Part shown: positions 1 through 6,510 of the stretch, piece by piece
Layout of the letters: each line of letters opens with the position of its first letter
Position numbering within the stretch: position 1 is the stretch's first letter
Assembly (NCBI GenBank): GCA_934098555.1
Contig: CAKOOQ010000029.1
Span: 1 to 10,804, forward strand
DNA length: 10,804 bases
Direction of reading: 5' to 3'
From: an uncultured Bacilli bacterium
Lineage (GTDB): Bacteria > Bacillota_I > Bacilli_A > RF39 > UBA660
The notes under the pieces: model-generated
Database searches by the model: none
Told to the model about the DNA's origin: nothing
What the model saw: only the letters and a program-made list of their open reading frames with translations
Made by a program: the position numbers and the translations under genes

Positions 1-113
1 TCAAGTAGAGTTATCAATAAATCTTCATTTTCTTCTTTTAAAAACACCTCCTTAAATGTCCTGTCATAACGACACGTGTAAAATTTTTTCTTTTCTTGTA
101 ATTCGGATATCAT
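1..113 (-). CDS. Rpn-family PD-(D/E)XK nuclease / putative transposase, N-terminal fragment
   Basis: The gene starts inside the window and runs off the left edge; 37 codons are visible. The peptide begins MISELQEKKK and continues with YDRTFKEVF and ENEDLLITLL. This D-x-x-FK-x-(V/I)F followed by EN-x-DLL-x-x-LL is the characteristic opening of the Rpn / PDDEXK_2 family, which are recombination-promoting nucleases often annotated as transposases. The catalytic PD-(D/E)XK core would lie further left and cannot be seen. I chose the ATG at 113 because GAGGG lies just upstream, although with short spacing. An in-frame ATG at 125 would add four residues (MRGI) and cannot be excluded. No convincing promoter was found in the 250 bp upstream. 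The family call is inferred from this short motif only. Confidence 0.6.
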   Translation of the reverse strand, partial: MISELQEKKKFYTCRYDRTFKEVFLKEENEDLLITLL

Positions 114-279
114 AATCCCTCGCATTCTAAGAAGACCAATTTTGCTGTCACCAAAATTATCCTTCTACTTATATATTCAAGAAAAATCCGCGATTTCCTT
201 TTTTTTCAGGGCAAAAAGTTCAAAAAACAGTAAAAAAAGTAAAAAATTGACGTAAAGTTGACACGATTAGACAACTAAA

Positions 280-310
280 TTAGTGATTAAACGTTTCATT
301 TAAGCACTAA
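280..310. repeat. Imperfect inverted repeat (12-bp arms) downstream of miaB
   Basis: Positions 280-291 pair with 299-310: TTAGTG with CACTAA, one A/G mismatch, then TTAAA with TTTAA, around a 7-nt loop (CGTTTCA). It lies immediately beyond the miaB terminator on the transcribed strand and shares two bases with that terminator's T-tract. The rest of the gap from 114 to 365 is AT-rich, with A-runs (around 211-246) and two TTGAC words (247 and 258), but I see no gene there. The repeat could be a back-up terminator, a protein-binding palindrome, or chance in AT-rich DNA. Confidence 0.45.
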
Positions 311-343
311 AAAAACCGTTCTGCTTTAACTTAAAACGGTTTT
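309..343 (-). terminator. Rho-independent terminator of miaB
   Basis: Read on the minus strand, AAAACCGTT (335-343) pairs perfectly with AACGGTTTT (312-320) across a 14-nt loop. The hairpin is followed by an uninterrupted run of seven T (315 down to 309, four of them inside the stem). It starts about 23 bp after the miaB stop codon. The T-tract is on the minus side only, so the orientation matches miaB. Confidence 0.8.
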
Positions 344-365
344 AAAAAATATTTAAAATAGTAAA

Positions 366-1769
366 TTATATCATTTCACCATCAAGGCTAAAACTTTTGG
401 CATCGGTTATCTTTACTCTAATAATTTGACCTATAGTATCTTTAGGAGCTAAAACATTAACAAGTTTCATAGTATCGGTATAACCATAAACTTTATCTTC
501 ATCTTTTTCACTATTGCCCAAGATAAGGACGTCAACGACTTCATTTAAAAGTTTTTCATTATTCTTTTTTGAATAGTAATTAACACGCTCGTTTAGGCGA
601 TATAATCTTTCTTCTTTTTCTTTTAAAGGCGTTTCGTCTTTCATCTTACTAGCTGGAGTACCTTCACGAGGACTAAAAATAAAAGTATAGGCACCATCAA
701 ATTGGCATTCTTCAACAATATCCAAGGTATCTTGAAAATCTTCTTCGGTTTCACCTGGGAAGCCAACGATAATATCGGTGGTGATAGCAACACCTGGAAT
801 TTCTTTTTTCATTTTATGAAATAGTTCTAAATATTCTTCTTTGGTGTAACGACGACCCATTAATTTTAAGATTCTTGATGAACCACTTTGGATGGGTAAA
901 TGAATATAAGGCATGATATTGTCATACTTACTAATAACTTCAATCATTTTGTCGGTAAAGTTCCAAGGATGACTTGTTACAAAACGAATGCGGGGGATGC
1001 CGGTTTGAGCAACGGCTTCCAGTAAATCAGAAAAAGAAATATTTTCATTTAAATCGTGACCATAAGCATTAACATTTTGGCCCAAAAGTGTCACTTCTTG
1101 GTAACCGTCTTCCTTTAATTGGCTAACTTCTGCAACAATTTCTTCTAATTTTCTAGAACGCTCCTTACCCCTTGTATAAGGTACAATGCAATAGGTGCAA
1201 AATTTATCACAACCATAGATAATATTTACCCAAGCATTAATATGGGACGCCCTTTTATAACGCACGTTTTCTATGACATCTCCTTCTTTACTATAAACTT
1301 CAATATCCTGTTTATCGTTATTACAAGAAAGTAAGTATTCCCCAAGTTCATGAATATTATGGGTACCAAACACAATGTTAACATAAGGATGTCTTTTTTT
1401 GATTTCTGAGACAATATTTTCTTCTTGACTCATACATCCGCCGATAGCAAGGATAACATCTGGTCTTTCCTTTTTTAAATGTTTAACACGACCAAGATAA
1501 CCAAAGACTTTATCGTGGGCATTTTCTCTTATGGCACAGGTATTTAAAATAATTACATCAGCATTTTCCATTTCTTCAGTAGAACTCATGCCTAAATACT
1601 CTAAAATACCTTCTATTTCCTCGGAATCATGTTCATTCATTTGACAACCATAAGTTCTTAAAAAATACTTTTTGCCTTGAAAAGTATTCAAACCTGTTAA
1701 CTCTTGATTCTTATAAACAACAGATTTCGTACTTCTTTTTTTGGCTTCTTTTAAATTTGGTAAATTCAT
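366..1769 (-). CDS. miaB: tRNA-2-methylthio-N6-dimethylallyladenosine synthase MiaB
   Basis: Radical-SAM methylthiotransferase that adds the 2-methylthio group to i6A37 of tRNAs reading UNN codons, acting in the cytosol. The 467-residue protein has the full family layout. An N-terminal UPF0004 domain holds Cys42 (GCQMN), Cys78 (NTCAIREN) and Cys112 (GGCMSQ) for the auxiliary [4Fe-4S] cluster. The radical-SAM core has Cys187, Cys191 and Cys194 (GCDKFCTYC). A C-terminal TRAM domain (about 405-467) binds tRNA. NTCAIREN and QNVNAYG favour MiaB over MtaB or RimO. The ATG at 1769 has an ideal AGGAGGT six bases upstream. An in-frame ATG at 1796 would add nine residues but has no Shine-Dalgarno and overlaps a likely -10 box. 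The 60-bp gap to the upstream unknown gene contains a possible separate promoter. As an enzyme with two clusters it is a natural client of the nearby SUF genes. Confidence 0.97.
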   Translation of the reverse strand: MNLPNLKEAKKRSTKSVVYKNQELTGLNTFQGKKYFLRTYGCQMNEHDSEEIEGILEYLGMSSTEEMENADVIILNTCAIRENAHDKVFGYLGRVKHLKKERPDVILAIGGCMSQEENIVSEIKKRHPYVNIVFGTHNIHELGEYLLSCNNDKQDIEVYSKEGDVIENVRYKRASHINAWVNIIYGCDKFCTYCIVPYTRGKERSRKLEEIVAEVSQLKEDGYQEVTLLGQNVNAYGHDLNENISFSDLLEAVAQTGIPRIRFVTSHPWNFTDKMIEVISKYDNIMPYIHLPIQSGSSRILKLMGRRYTKEEYLELFHKMKKEIPGVAITTDIIVGFPGETEEDFQDTLDIVEECQFDGAYTFIFSPREGTPASKMKDETPLKEKEERLYRLNERVNYYSKKNNEKLLNEVVDVLILGNSEKDEDKVYGYTDTMKLVNVLAPKDTIGQIIRVKITDAKSFSLDGEMI

Positions 1770-1794
1770 AAATGACCTCCTACATCGAAATACC

Positions 1795-1824
1795 ATTTTA
1801 TCATAGATTGATGAAACAATACAA
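1795..1824 (-). promoter_or_regulatory. Possible miaB promoter
   Basis: On the minus strand, TTGTAT (1819-1824) is separated by 18 bp from TAAAAT (1795-1800), which differs from the consensus -10 by one base. Transcription would start near 1788, giving a leader of about 20 nt that includes the AGGAGGT before the ATG at 1769. The -35 is weak (three of six), and readthrough from the upstream gene is equally possible. Confidence 0.35.
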
Positions 1825-1829
1825 CTCTC

Positions 1830-2609
1830 TTAAAGCAATTTTTTAGGGCGTAAAGTTAAAACGGATCCTTCTTCCGTACTCAAATTAAGCCTTTCTAAAT
1901 CTCTTTCTTCTAAAAGATAAGTATCATCTTCATTCTTTATAAATGCCTTTCCAAGACGCTTTTGCTTTAAAAGGTGATTTAAATAAATACGCGTAGCCAG
2001 ATTTATTTTACCACCCAGAAAAACCTGACTTTCATTTCCTTTATAGGCATTATTTAAAATGACGCAGCCTTCATTGTCCATAAAATAATCTACCCAATCT
2101 TCGAAACCCATATAATCTTTTTCATAGATATCGGAAAGACAGTTTAAAAGTTCAGAGCAAACGAAAGGATGGTAAACTAACGTGTTATCTTTTATAAAAA
2201 AGACATTGGCTTTTTTAAAGGTATCTATTTCTTCTTCAGTTAGACATCTAAGGGTAGTATAATTGGGTTGATAATATTCTGTAGATGGACTCTTAGTAAA
2301 ATGCTTGTAAGATATATCATAAGGATAACTATTTACCATGAAGCTTTGAAACACTTTTTTTTGCTTCAAAAGATTACCTAAGATATTTTCCAAAGCTGGC
2401 GTTATTTTATTAGGCATATTAACCAAAACATTCCACGTTTCAGGTTTATCTAAAAAACCGTCGTGTTCTAAAACAATATAATTTCTTTGTAAACATAAAA
2501 GTCTTAAATTATATAAATCTTTTGAAGCGTAAACATTGAGTGATACATTGTGAATGACCCCTTCTTCAGTAATATAGGTAAATGGATTTTTAAACATTGC
2601 TAATTTCAT
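1830..2609 (-). CDS. Hypothetical protein, 259 aa, between suf genes and miaB
   Basis: I do not recognise this family. The protein begins MKLAMFKNPF, has no signal peptide or membrane segment, and looks like a soluble cytosolic mixed alpha/beta protein. It has five dispersed cysteines (39, 122, 151, 157, 182) that form no recognisable cluster motif. Two segments resemble each other: residues 79-92 (NLLKQKKVFQSFMV) and 211-224 (NHLLKQKRLGKAFI), suggesting an internal duplication of roughly 130 residues. The start is supported by AGAGGA about six bases upstream and by a TATAAT promoter further up. It lies 69 bp downstream of sufU and 60 bp upstream of miaB in the same orientation. A link to Fe-S metabolism or tRNA modification is therefore possible but rests on position only. 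Confidence 0.85.
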   Translation of the reverse strand: MKLAMFKNPFTYITEEGVIHNVSLNVYASKDLYNLRLLCLQRNYIVLEHDGFLDKPETWNVLVNMPNKITPALENILGNLLKQKKVFQSFMVNSYPYDISYKHFTKSPSTEYYQPNYTTLRCLTEEEIDTFKKANVFFIKDNTLVYHPFVCSELLNCLSDIYEKDYMGFEDWVDYFMDNEGCVILNNAYKGNESQVFLGGKINLATRIYLNHLLKQKRLGKAFIKNEDDTYLLEERDLERLNLSTEEGSVLTLRPKKLL

Positions 2610-2633
2610 AACATTCCTCTTTCGTACTTCTTT

Positions 2634-2661
2634 ATTATAAAGGCTATCTTTAAAAAGGCAA
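2634..2661 (-). promoter_or_regulatory. Putative promoter for the 259-aa gene and miaB
   Basis: On the minus strand, TTGCCT (2656-2661) is followed after 16 bp by a perfect TATAAT (2634-2639). The predicted start is near 2627, about 18 nt before the ATG at 2609, leaving room for the AGAGGA ribosome binding site. It lies in the 69-bp gap after sufU, where no terminator hairpin is visible. The gene may therefore be served both by this promoter and by readthrough from suf. Confidence 0.45.
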
Positions 2662-2678
2662 GAAAAAACAAAATATTT

Positions 2679-3113
2679 CTATTCTGTTTGTTCTTTTTGT
2701 TTTTGTAATATTTTTTTGATACCTTCATAAGGAAGATAAGCACAGTGTTTGCGGTTTCCTTGTTTATAAATTTCACTATAGACGATGGCGCTTTCTAATA
2801 AATCGGCATCATATTTTTTTTCGTTTAGCATATTTTCAAAATTTTCAATATAATTTAAGGCTGCATCAATAGTTTTGCCAATTAAATTATGAATCATGAT
2901 AGATGTGGATGATGTAGAAATCGCACATGCCTCGCCATCGAAACAAATATCTTTAATGATTCCATCTTTTATTTGAACATAAATATCTAAATTATCGATA
3001 CAAGAAGAATTGTTGGTATTCACCATTTCGTAACTTTTATCTTCCGTTTTATGCTTATTTAAAGGCTGCATATAATTTTCAAGAATAATCTCTCTTCTTG
3101 TTTCCTCATCCAT
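2679..3113 (-). CDS. sufU: Zinc-dependent sulfurtransferase SufU
   Basis: SufU accepts persulfide sulfur from SufS and passes it to the SufBCD-type scaffold. Despite its IscU-like fold it works as a Zn-bound sulfurtransferase rather than a scaffold. The 144 residues match the usual family length. The expected Zn ligands are Cys38 and Asp40 (SSCIDN), Cys63 (GEACAIS) and Cys124 (RKHCAYLP), corresponding to Cys41, Asp43, Cys66 and Cys128 of the Bacillus subtilis protein. GEACAISTSSTS is the family signature. The first-Cys context (SSCID) departs from the more common NPTCGD. The ATG directly abuts the sufS stop codon (TAGATG), and AAGAGATG lies upstream, so translation is probably coupled to sufS. 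SufU is normally the obligate partner of the adjacent SufS. Confidence 0.96.
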   Translation of the reverse strand: MDEETRREIILENYMQPLNKHKTEDKSYEMVNTNNSSCIDNLDIYVQIKDGIIKDICFDGEACAISTSSTSIMIHNLIGKTIDAALNYIENFENMLNEKKYDADLLESAIVYSEIYKQGNRKHCAYLPYEGIKKILQKQKEQTE

Positions 3114-4310
3114 CTAAATCATCTCTTTTCTTATCTTTTCTATATTCTCTAATAATTCGCATACCGCGTCGACTTCTTCTTTGGTGTTGTAAAAATAAAG
3201 ACTCATTCGCAAACTATTGGTTACGCCAACTTCATTTTTTAAAATTTTTGCACAGTGGTTACCCGCCCGAACACATATTTTGTACTTGTTTAAATAATAG
3301 GCAACATCTTGACTAAAAATACCTTGAACATTAAAGGAGATAATACCACCATCGGATTCCATATTTAAAATATCTAAATGGGGAATTTGAATCATTTTTT
3401 CAATAGCGTACTTTCGCAAGCGTTTTTCATAAGTTTCAATATTATCCATGCCAATCTGTTCTAAATATTCGATGGCAGCACCAAGGCCAATCGCAGCTTC
3501 AATATGAGGTGTTCCGGCTTCTAGACGTGTCGGTAACTCTTTTAAGTAAATTTCACTTGGACTATCAAATGACTCATTCATACCACCGCCTAAATTAATA
3601 GGTTCCATGGCTTCTAGTAATTCTTTTTTGCCATATAAAACTCCAATACCGGTAGGCCCACACATTTTATGCCCTGAAAAAGCTAAAAAATCAATGTCCG
3701 AAGCTGTGACATCTGTTTTTTGATGCGGAACACTTTGCGCACCATCTACTACAACAAAGATACCATTTTCGTGGGCAATTTTTGTGATTTCTTCAATTGG
3801 TCTTTTATCCCCGATGACATTGGTCATCCAAGCAAGCGATACAACTTTGGTACGAGGGGTTAACGCTTTTTTAAAATTATCCACCGTCACATAATGATTA
3901 TCGTCTAAAGGAACGTATTTTACGATAACACCTAATTCATTTTGAAGACGAAACCAAGGTAAAACATTGGAAGCATGTTCACTTTTCGTAATTAAAATTT
4001 CATCCCCCGCTTCTAAATATTTTTTAAAAAAGCCAGTAGCTATCATATTTAAGCTTTCTGTAGAACCACTTGTAAAAACGATACTTTCTCTATCTTTAGC
4101 CCGAATAAATTTTCGGACGATTTCTCTTGCTTTCTCATATTCTTCATCCACTCTAAAAGAGATATCGTAATCTCCACGATGGGCATTCGCAGAATAATTT
4201 TCATAGTAATCAACAATTTTATCAATCACACATTTAGGTTTTAACGTCGTCGCACCATTATCTAAATAAATATAATCTTTACTTAGCATTGGAAAATCTT
4301 CTCTATTCAT
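3114..4310 (-). CDS. sufS: Cysteine desulfurase SufS
   Basis: PLP-dependent group II cysteine desulfurase that removes sulfur from L-cysteine as a persulfide and hands it to SufU. The 398-residue protein begins MNREDFPMLS. PLP-binding residues include His112 (SEHASN), Asp189 (VVDGAQ) and the Schiff-base Lys215 (FSGHKMCGPTG). The catalytic Cys353 lies in the conserved RAGNHCAK. Length and motifs are those of a complete enzyme. I chose the ATG at 4310 because AAAGGGA lies about six bases upstream and because it gives the standard N-terminus. A GTG at 4334 would add eight residues and overlap the previous gene further. The start overlaps the end of the scaffold gene by eight bases (ATGAATAG), which implies translational coupling. 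Confidence 0.97.
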   Translation of the reverse strand: MNREDFPMLSKDYIYLDNGATTLKPKCVIDKIVDYYENYSANAHRGDYDISFRVDEEYEKAREIVRKFIRAKDRESIVFTSGSTESLNMIATGFFKKYLEAGDEILITKSEHASNVLPWFRLQNELGVIVKYVPLDDNHYVTVDNFKKALTPRTKVVSLAWMTNVIGDKRPIEEITKIAHENGIFVVVDGAQSVPHQKTDVTASDIDFLAFSGHKMCGPTGIGVLYGKKELLEAMEPINLGGGMNESFDSPSEIYLKELPTRLEAGTPHIEAAIGLGAAIEYLEQIGMDNIETYEKRLRKYAIEKMIQIPHLDILNMESDGGIISFNVQGIFSQDVAYYLNKYKICVRAGNHCAKILKNEVGVTNSLRMSLYFYNTKEEVDAVCELLENIEKIRKEMI

Positions 4311-4956
4311 AAGAATCCCTTTCTTTTTTAACACTTTCTATAAATCCTTCACGGTAAATCTCTTGGGCTTCTAAGGCAGTTAAGCCTTTACTTTCTAAAT
4401 AAAACAATTCTTCTTCACTCATTTTACCTACACTCATATTATGATTGGCTAAAGTATCATTGGAAGCGACTAATAGTTCGGGTAAGACCTCGATATAAGC
4501 ATCTTCTGAGAATAAATATTTCACATCCTCGGTAAAATTATTATCTGAGGTGTCCTTTAATAAAGAACCGGTAAGTTGCATCATCATTTTGCTTTTTTCT
4601 TCACCAACCATTCTTACTTTTACTTCACAATTTGTATGACTACCTTGTAAAGTTGTTAAAATATCTAAGTGATTTTCAAAAGAAGATTGAATACCTAAGC
4701 CAAAATAAACATGGGTATTATCTTCTAGGTTTAAATGAATGACACCTTTAATATCTTCCACTTTTAAAATGCTTTCAAAATGAAAAGATGCCTTTTCTTG
4801 GACGTGAAAAGTAAGATTAAATTCTTTGACGTTTAATGTTAAATTTTTGATATAAGTGTTTTTATTAATATTAAGATGTGTTTCTTTATTTGCAATAACA
4901 AGATTATCAATATTACCCCCAAGGGTTTCTTCCGTGGTCATTATTATTTTATTCAT
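4303..4956 (-). CDS. Short SufB/SufD-family Fe-S cluster scaffold subunit
   Basis: Cytosolic SUF scaffold component that would bind the ATPase SufC. The C-terminal part is clearly of the family: DTSDNNFTEDVKYLFSEDA, then PELLVASND, NHNMSVGKMSEEELFYLESK and a final helix (EAQEIYREGFIESV). The protein has only 217 residues, against roughly 430-470 for typical SufD or SufB. It begins directly in beta-strand-rich sequence, so the N-terminal helical domain and part of the beta-helix are absent. Only one cysteine is present (Cys110). Where many relatives have a CSHG-type motif, this protein has ANHN, keeping His172 but not the Cys. The frame is intact, overlaps both neighbours by eight bases and starts at ATG, so it looks like a real compact protein rather than a decayed gene. 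No second scaffold gene occurs in the window. Whether it is SufD-like or a single SufB/D-type subunit is unresolved. Confidence 0.85.
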   Translation of the reverse strand: MNKIIMTTEETLGGNIDNLVIANKETHLNINKNTYIKNLTLNVKEFNLTFHVQEKASFHFESILKVEDIKGVIHLNLEDNTHVYFGLGIQSSFENHLDILTTLQGSHTNCEVKVRMVGEEKSKMMMQLTGSLLKDTSDNNFTEDVKYLFSEDAYIEVLPELLVASNDTLANHNMSVGKMSEEELFYLESKGLTALEAQEIYREGFIESVKKERDSYE

Positions 4957-5698
4957 TTTTTTGACCGTCCATCATATCATTTGCCCCAAAACCTTGTTCT
5001 AAAATTTCAAAAGCAAGGTGAGCATCACCATTTTTAGTTACCACACCGTCTTTCATTACATGCACAAAATCTGGATGTAGTTTTTCAATTAAAGAAGGTT
5101 GATGGGTAATAACAAGTAAACTTGCCCCAGTTTCTTTTTGGTATTCTTTTAAGTTTTCCGCCACCACTTTTAAAGCATCAACATCTAAGCCTGAATCGAT
5201 TTCATCCAATAAGATTAAAGATGGTTTTAAAAGCCACATCCCAAAAAGTTCATTTTTCTTTCTTTCTCCACCACTCATACCTTCGTTAACATTCCGAGTT
5301 AAAAAGGATGCGTCCATCTTTAATTTGTCGCAAATGTCTTTACATTGTTTTCGAAAAGAAAAAATATCAACTTTTTCTCCCTTAGCCACAAGAGCCATCC
5401 TTAAAAGTTCTAAATTTTTAATACCTTCTACTTCAACGGGTGTTTGATTAATGTAATAAATACCAGCATTGGCCACTACATCTGTCGTTTCATTTGTTAA
5501 ATCTTTGCCATTATATGAAATTTGTCCCTTTGTAATTTTATAATGAGGATGATGGAAAACACTTTTACAAACGGTACTTTTACCTGCTCCATTAGGGCCC
5601 ATTAAAATATGCGTTTCCCCTTTATTTATTTTTATTGTAAAGCCTTTTAAAATTTCTTTATCATCGGCTGTCACATGTAAATCATTAACATTAAACAT
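4949..5698 (-). CDS. sufC: SUF system ATPase SufC
   Basis: ABC-type cytosolic ATPase that dimerises on the SufB/D scaffold and drives the conformational change needed for cluster assembly. The 249 residues are the standard length. The motifs are Walker A at 34-42 (GPNGAGKST), Q-loop Gln85 (YYINQTPVEVEG), ABC signature at 142-146 (SGGER), Walker B at 161-166 with the SufC-typical LLDEIDSGLD, and the switch His199 (VITHQ). The start at 5698 has GGAGG nine bases upstream, but this ribosome binding site lies in the 3' arm of a strong hairpin. The last eight bases overlap the start of the scaffold gene (ATGAATAA). It is the first SUF gene in the cluster, as in the Bacillus-type order, although the usual full-length sufD and the terminal sufB are missing. 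Confidence 0.97.
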   Translation of the reverse strand: MFNVNDLHVTADDKEILKGFTIKINKGETHILMGPNGAGKSTVCKSVFHHPHYKITKGQISYNGKDLTNETTDVVANAGIYYINQTPVEVEGIKNLELLRMALVAKGEKVDIFSFRKQCKDICDKLKMDASFLTRNVNEGMSGGERKKNELFGMWLLKPSLILLDEIDSGLDVDALKVVAENLKEYQKETGASLLVITHQPSLIEKLHPDFVHVMKDGVVTKNGDAHLAFEILEQGFGANDMMDGQKNE

Positions 5699-5701
5699 AA
5701 T

Positions 5702-5734
5702 AAAAAACCTCCGTGATTATTTTACCACGGAAGG
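5702..5734 (-). promoter_or_regulatory. Terminator-like hairpin masking the sufC ribosome binding site
   Basis: On the minus strand, CCTTCCGTG (5726-5734) pairs with CACGGAGG (5708-5715) with one bulged base and a 10-nt loop (5716-5725), followed by six T (5707-5702). The upstream gene's TAA stop (5717-5719) is in the loop. The GGAGG Shine-Dalgarno of sufC is the 3' arm. The structure can thus act as a partial terminator, or as a lid on sufC translation opened by ribosomes finishing the upstream gene. Which of the two applies is inference. Confidence 0.7.
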
Positions 5735-6499
5735 ATTATTTTGAATAGTTTTTTTCTTGTTCGTGTATTGTCTTACTAATTTATCCATAATTATATTGTT
5801 ATCATTTTCTAAAATATCATTCATTTTTTCACCCTGTGGAATGGTACCAATAAAAAATTCATCACGAATAAATTTTTCTTCTAACCCGATTACTTTCGAA
5901 ACCAAAGGTAACATAGGCTCTTCTTCAAAATCATGCGAAAATTTCTCCTTTAAAAAAAGGGCCATATTTTTATCATCAAATAAGGAAACGTCAAAAGCCA
6001 TTTTAAAAATATCATCACTAAAAGTCGACGTCCCAATAGAAAGAAGTTTGGCAAAAAAAGACATTAAAAAATCTTCGCACGTCATGATAAGACTATAATC
6101 TTTATTAAGAGCATTTTCTAAATAAGATATATCTGATAAATTATCTATAGAATTTTTTAAGCCTAGCACAGCTTGATATAAGGGTCTTACTTTATAAGCC
6201 GTATTTGAAGTAAGAACTGAAGCTTGTCCTGGTCTCATTGTAATAACATAACTTTGCGGACTTTTCATTTCTAAATAATGAAGTTGAATAAGTTTTTGTA
6301 AATAGTTTTCAATAGGTTTATCAAAATGACCTAGTTCACTTTCAAATTTCGTATAAAGACGAGGATTTTGTTCTCTCACTTCTTTAACTAAATGTTGAAA
6401 ATAAATAGGATTAAAATTAAAAGTATTCTCAGCCCGGTATAAAGCAATTAAAAGAAGCATCGTAAGTTCTTCCTTAGAAAAACGAATGTCACGTTTCAT
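5717..6499 (-). CDS. Hypothetical protein, 260 aa, immediately upstream of sufC
   Basis: I do not recognise this family. The sequence is mostly helical and soluble, without a signal peptide or membrane span. The first 100 residues could form a winged-helix-like unit: helices around 9-23 (KEELTMLLLIALYRA), 31-43 and 62-76, then a strand pair around 82-97 (QSYVITMRPGQASV). This is a pattern-based guess. Residues 120-240 are acidic and helical; the tail (240-260) is basic. There is one cysteine (141), so it is not an evident Fe-S carrier. The start is certain: AGGAGGT lies seven bases upstream and overlaps the TAG of the glycosyltransferase gene. Its stop codon sits in the loop of the hairpin before sufC. 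Position suggests a role in, or coupling to, control of the SUF genes. Confidence 0.88.
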   Translation of the reverse strand: MKRDIRFSKEELTMLLLIALYRAENTFNFNPIYFQHLVKEVREQNPRLYTKFESELGHFDKPIENYLQKLIQLHYLEMKSPQSYVITMRPGQASVLTSNTAYKVRPLYQAVLGLKNSIDNLSDISYLENALNKDYSLIMTCEDFLMSFFAKLLSIGTSTFSDDIFKMAFDVSLFDDKNMALFLKEKFSHDFEEEPMLPLVSKVIGLEEKFIRDEFFIGTIPQGEKMNDILENDNNIIMDKLVRQYTNKKKTIQNNPSVVK

Positions 6500-6510
6500 T
6501 TTTTTACCTC

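Noticed and set aside
124..151. Minus-strand GTGACA, 16 bp, TAGAAT as promoter for the left-edge nuclease gene
   Set aside because: Transcription would start at or inside the ribosome binding site and leave no leader before the ATG at 113.
247..291. Plus-strand TTGACG and TTGACA words as promoter -35 boxes
   Set aside because: No acceptable -10 lies 16-18 bp downstream of either word, and transcription would run antisense into miaB.
2640..2678. Terminator after sufU
   Set aside because: The gap has AT-rich direct repeats (GCCTTT) but no stable hairpin followed by a T-run on the minus strand.
3098..3316. Plus-strand open frame of 72 codons
   Set aside because: It lies antisense across the sufS end and sufU start; both genes have strong family evidence.
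3967..4170. Plus-strand open frame of 67 codons
   Set aside because: It lies antisense inside sufS, with no ribosome binding site and no recognisable product.
4303..4956. Short scaffold gene as a truncated pseudogene
   Set aside because: The frame is intact, starts with ATG and overlaps both neighbours cleanly. The 5' boundary is the sufC stop, so there is no leftover sequence of a longer gene.
5757..6098. Plus-strand open frame of 113 codons
   Set aside because: It is antisense to the well-supported 260-aa gene, has no plausible ribosome binding site, and gives a low-complexity Ser/Lys/Ile-rich product expected from the reverse of an AT-rich gene.
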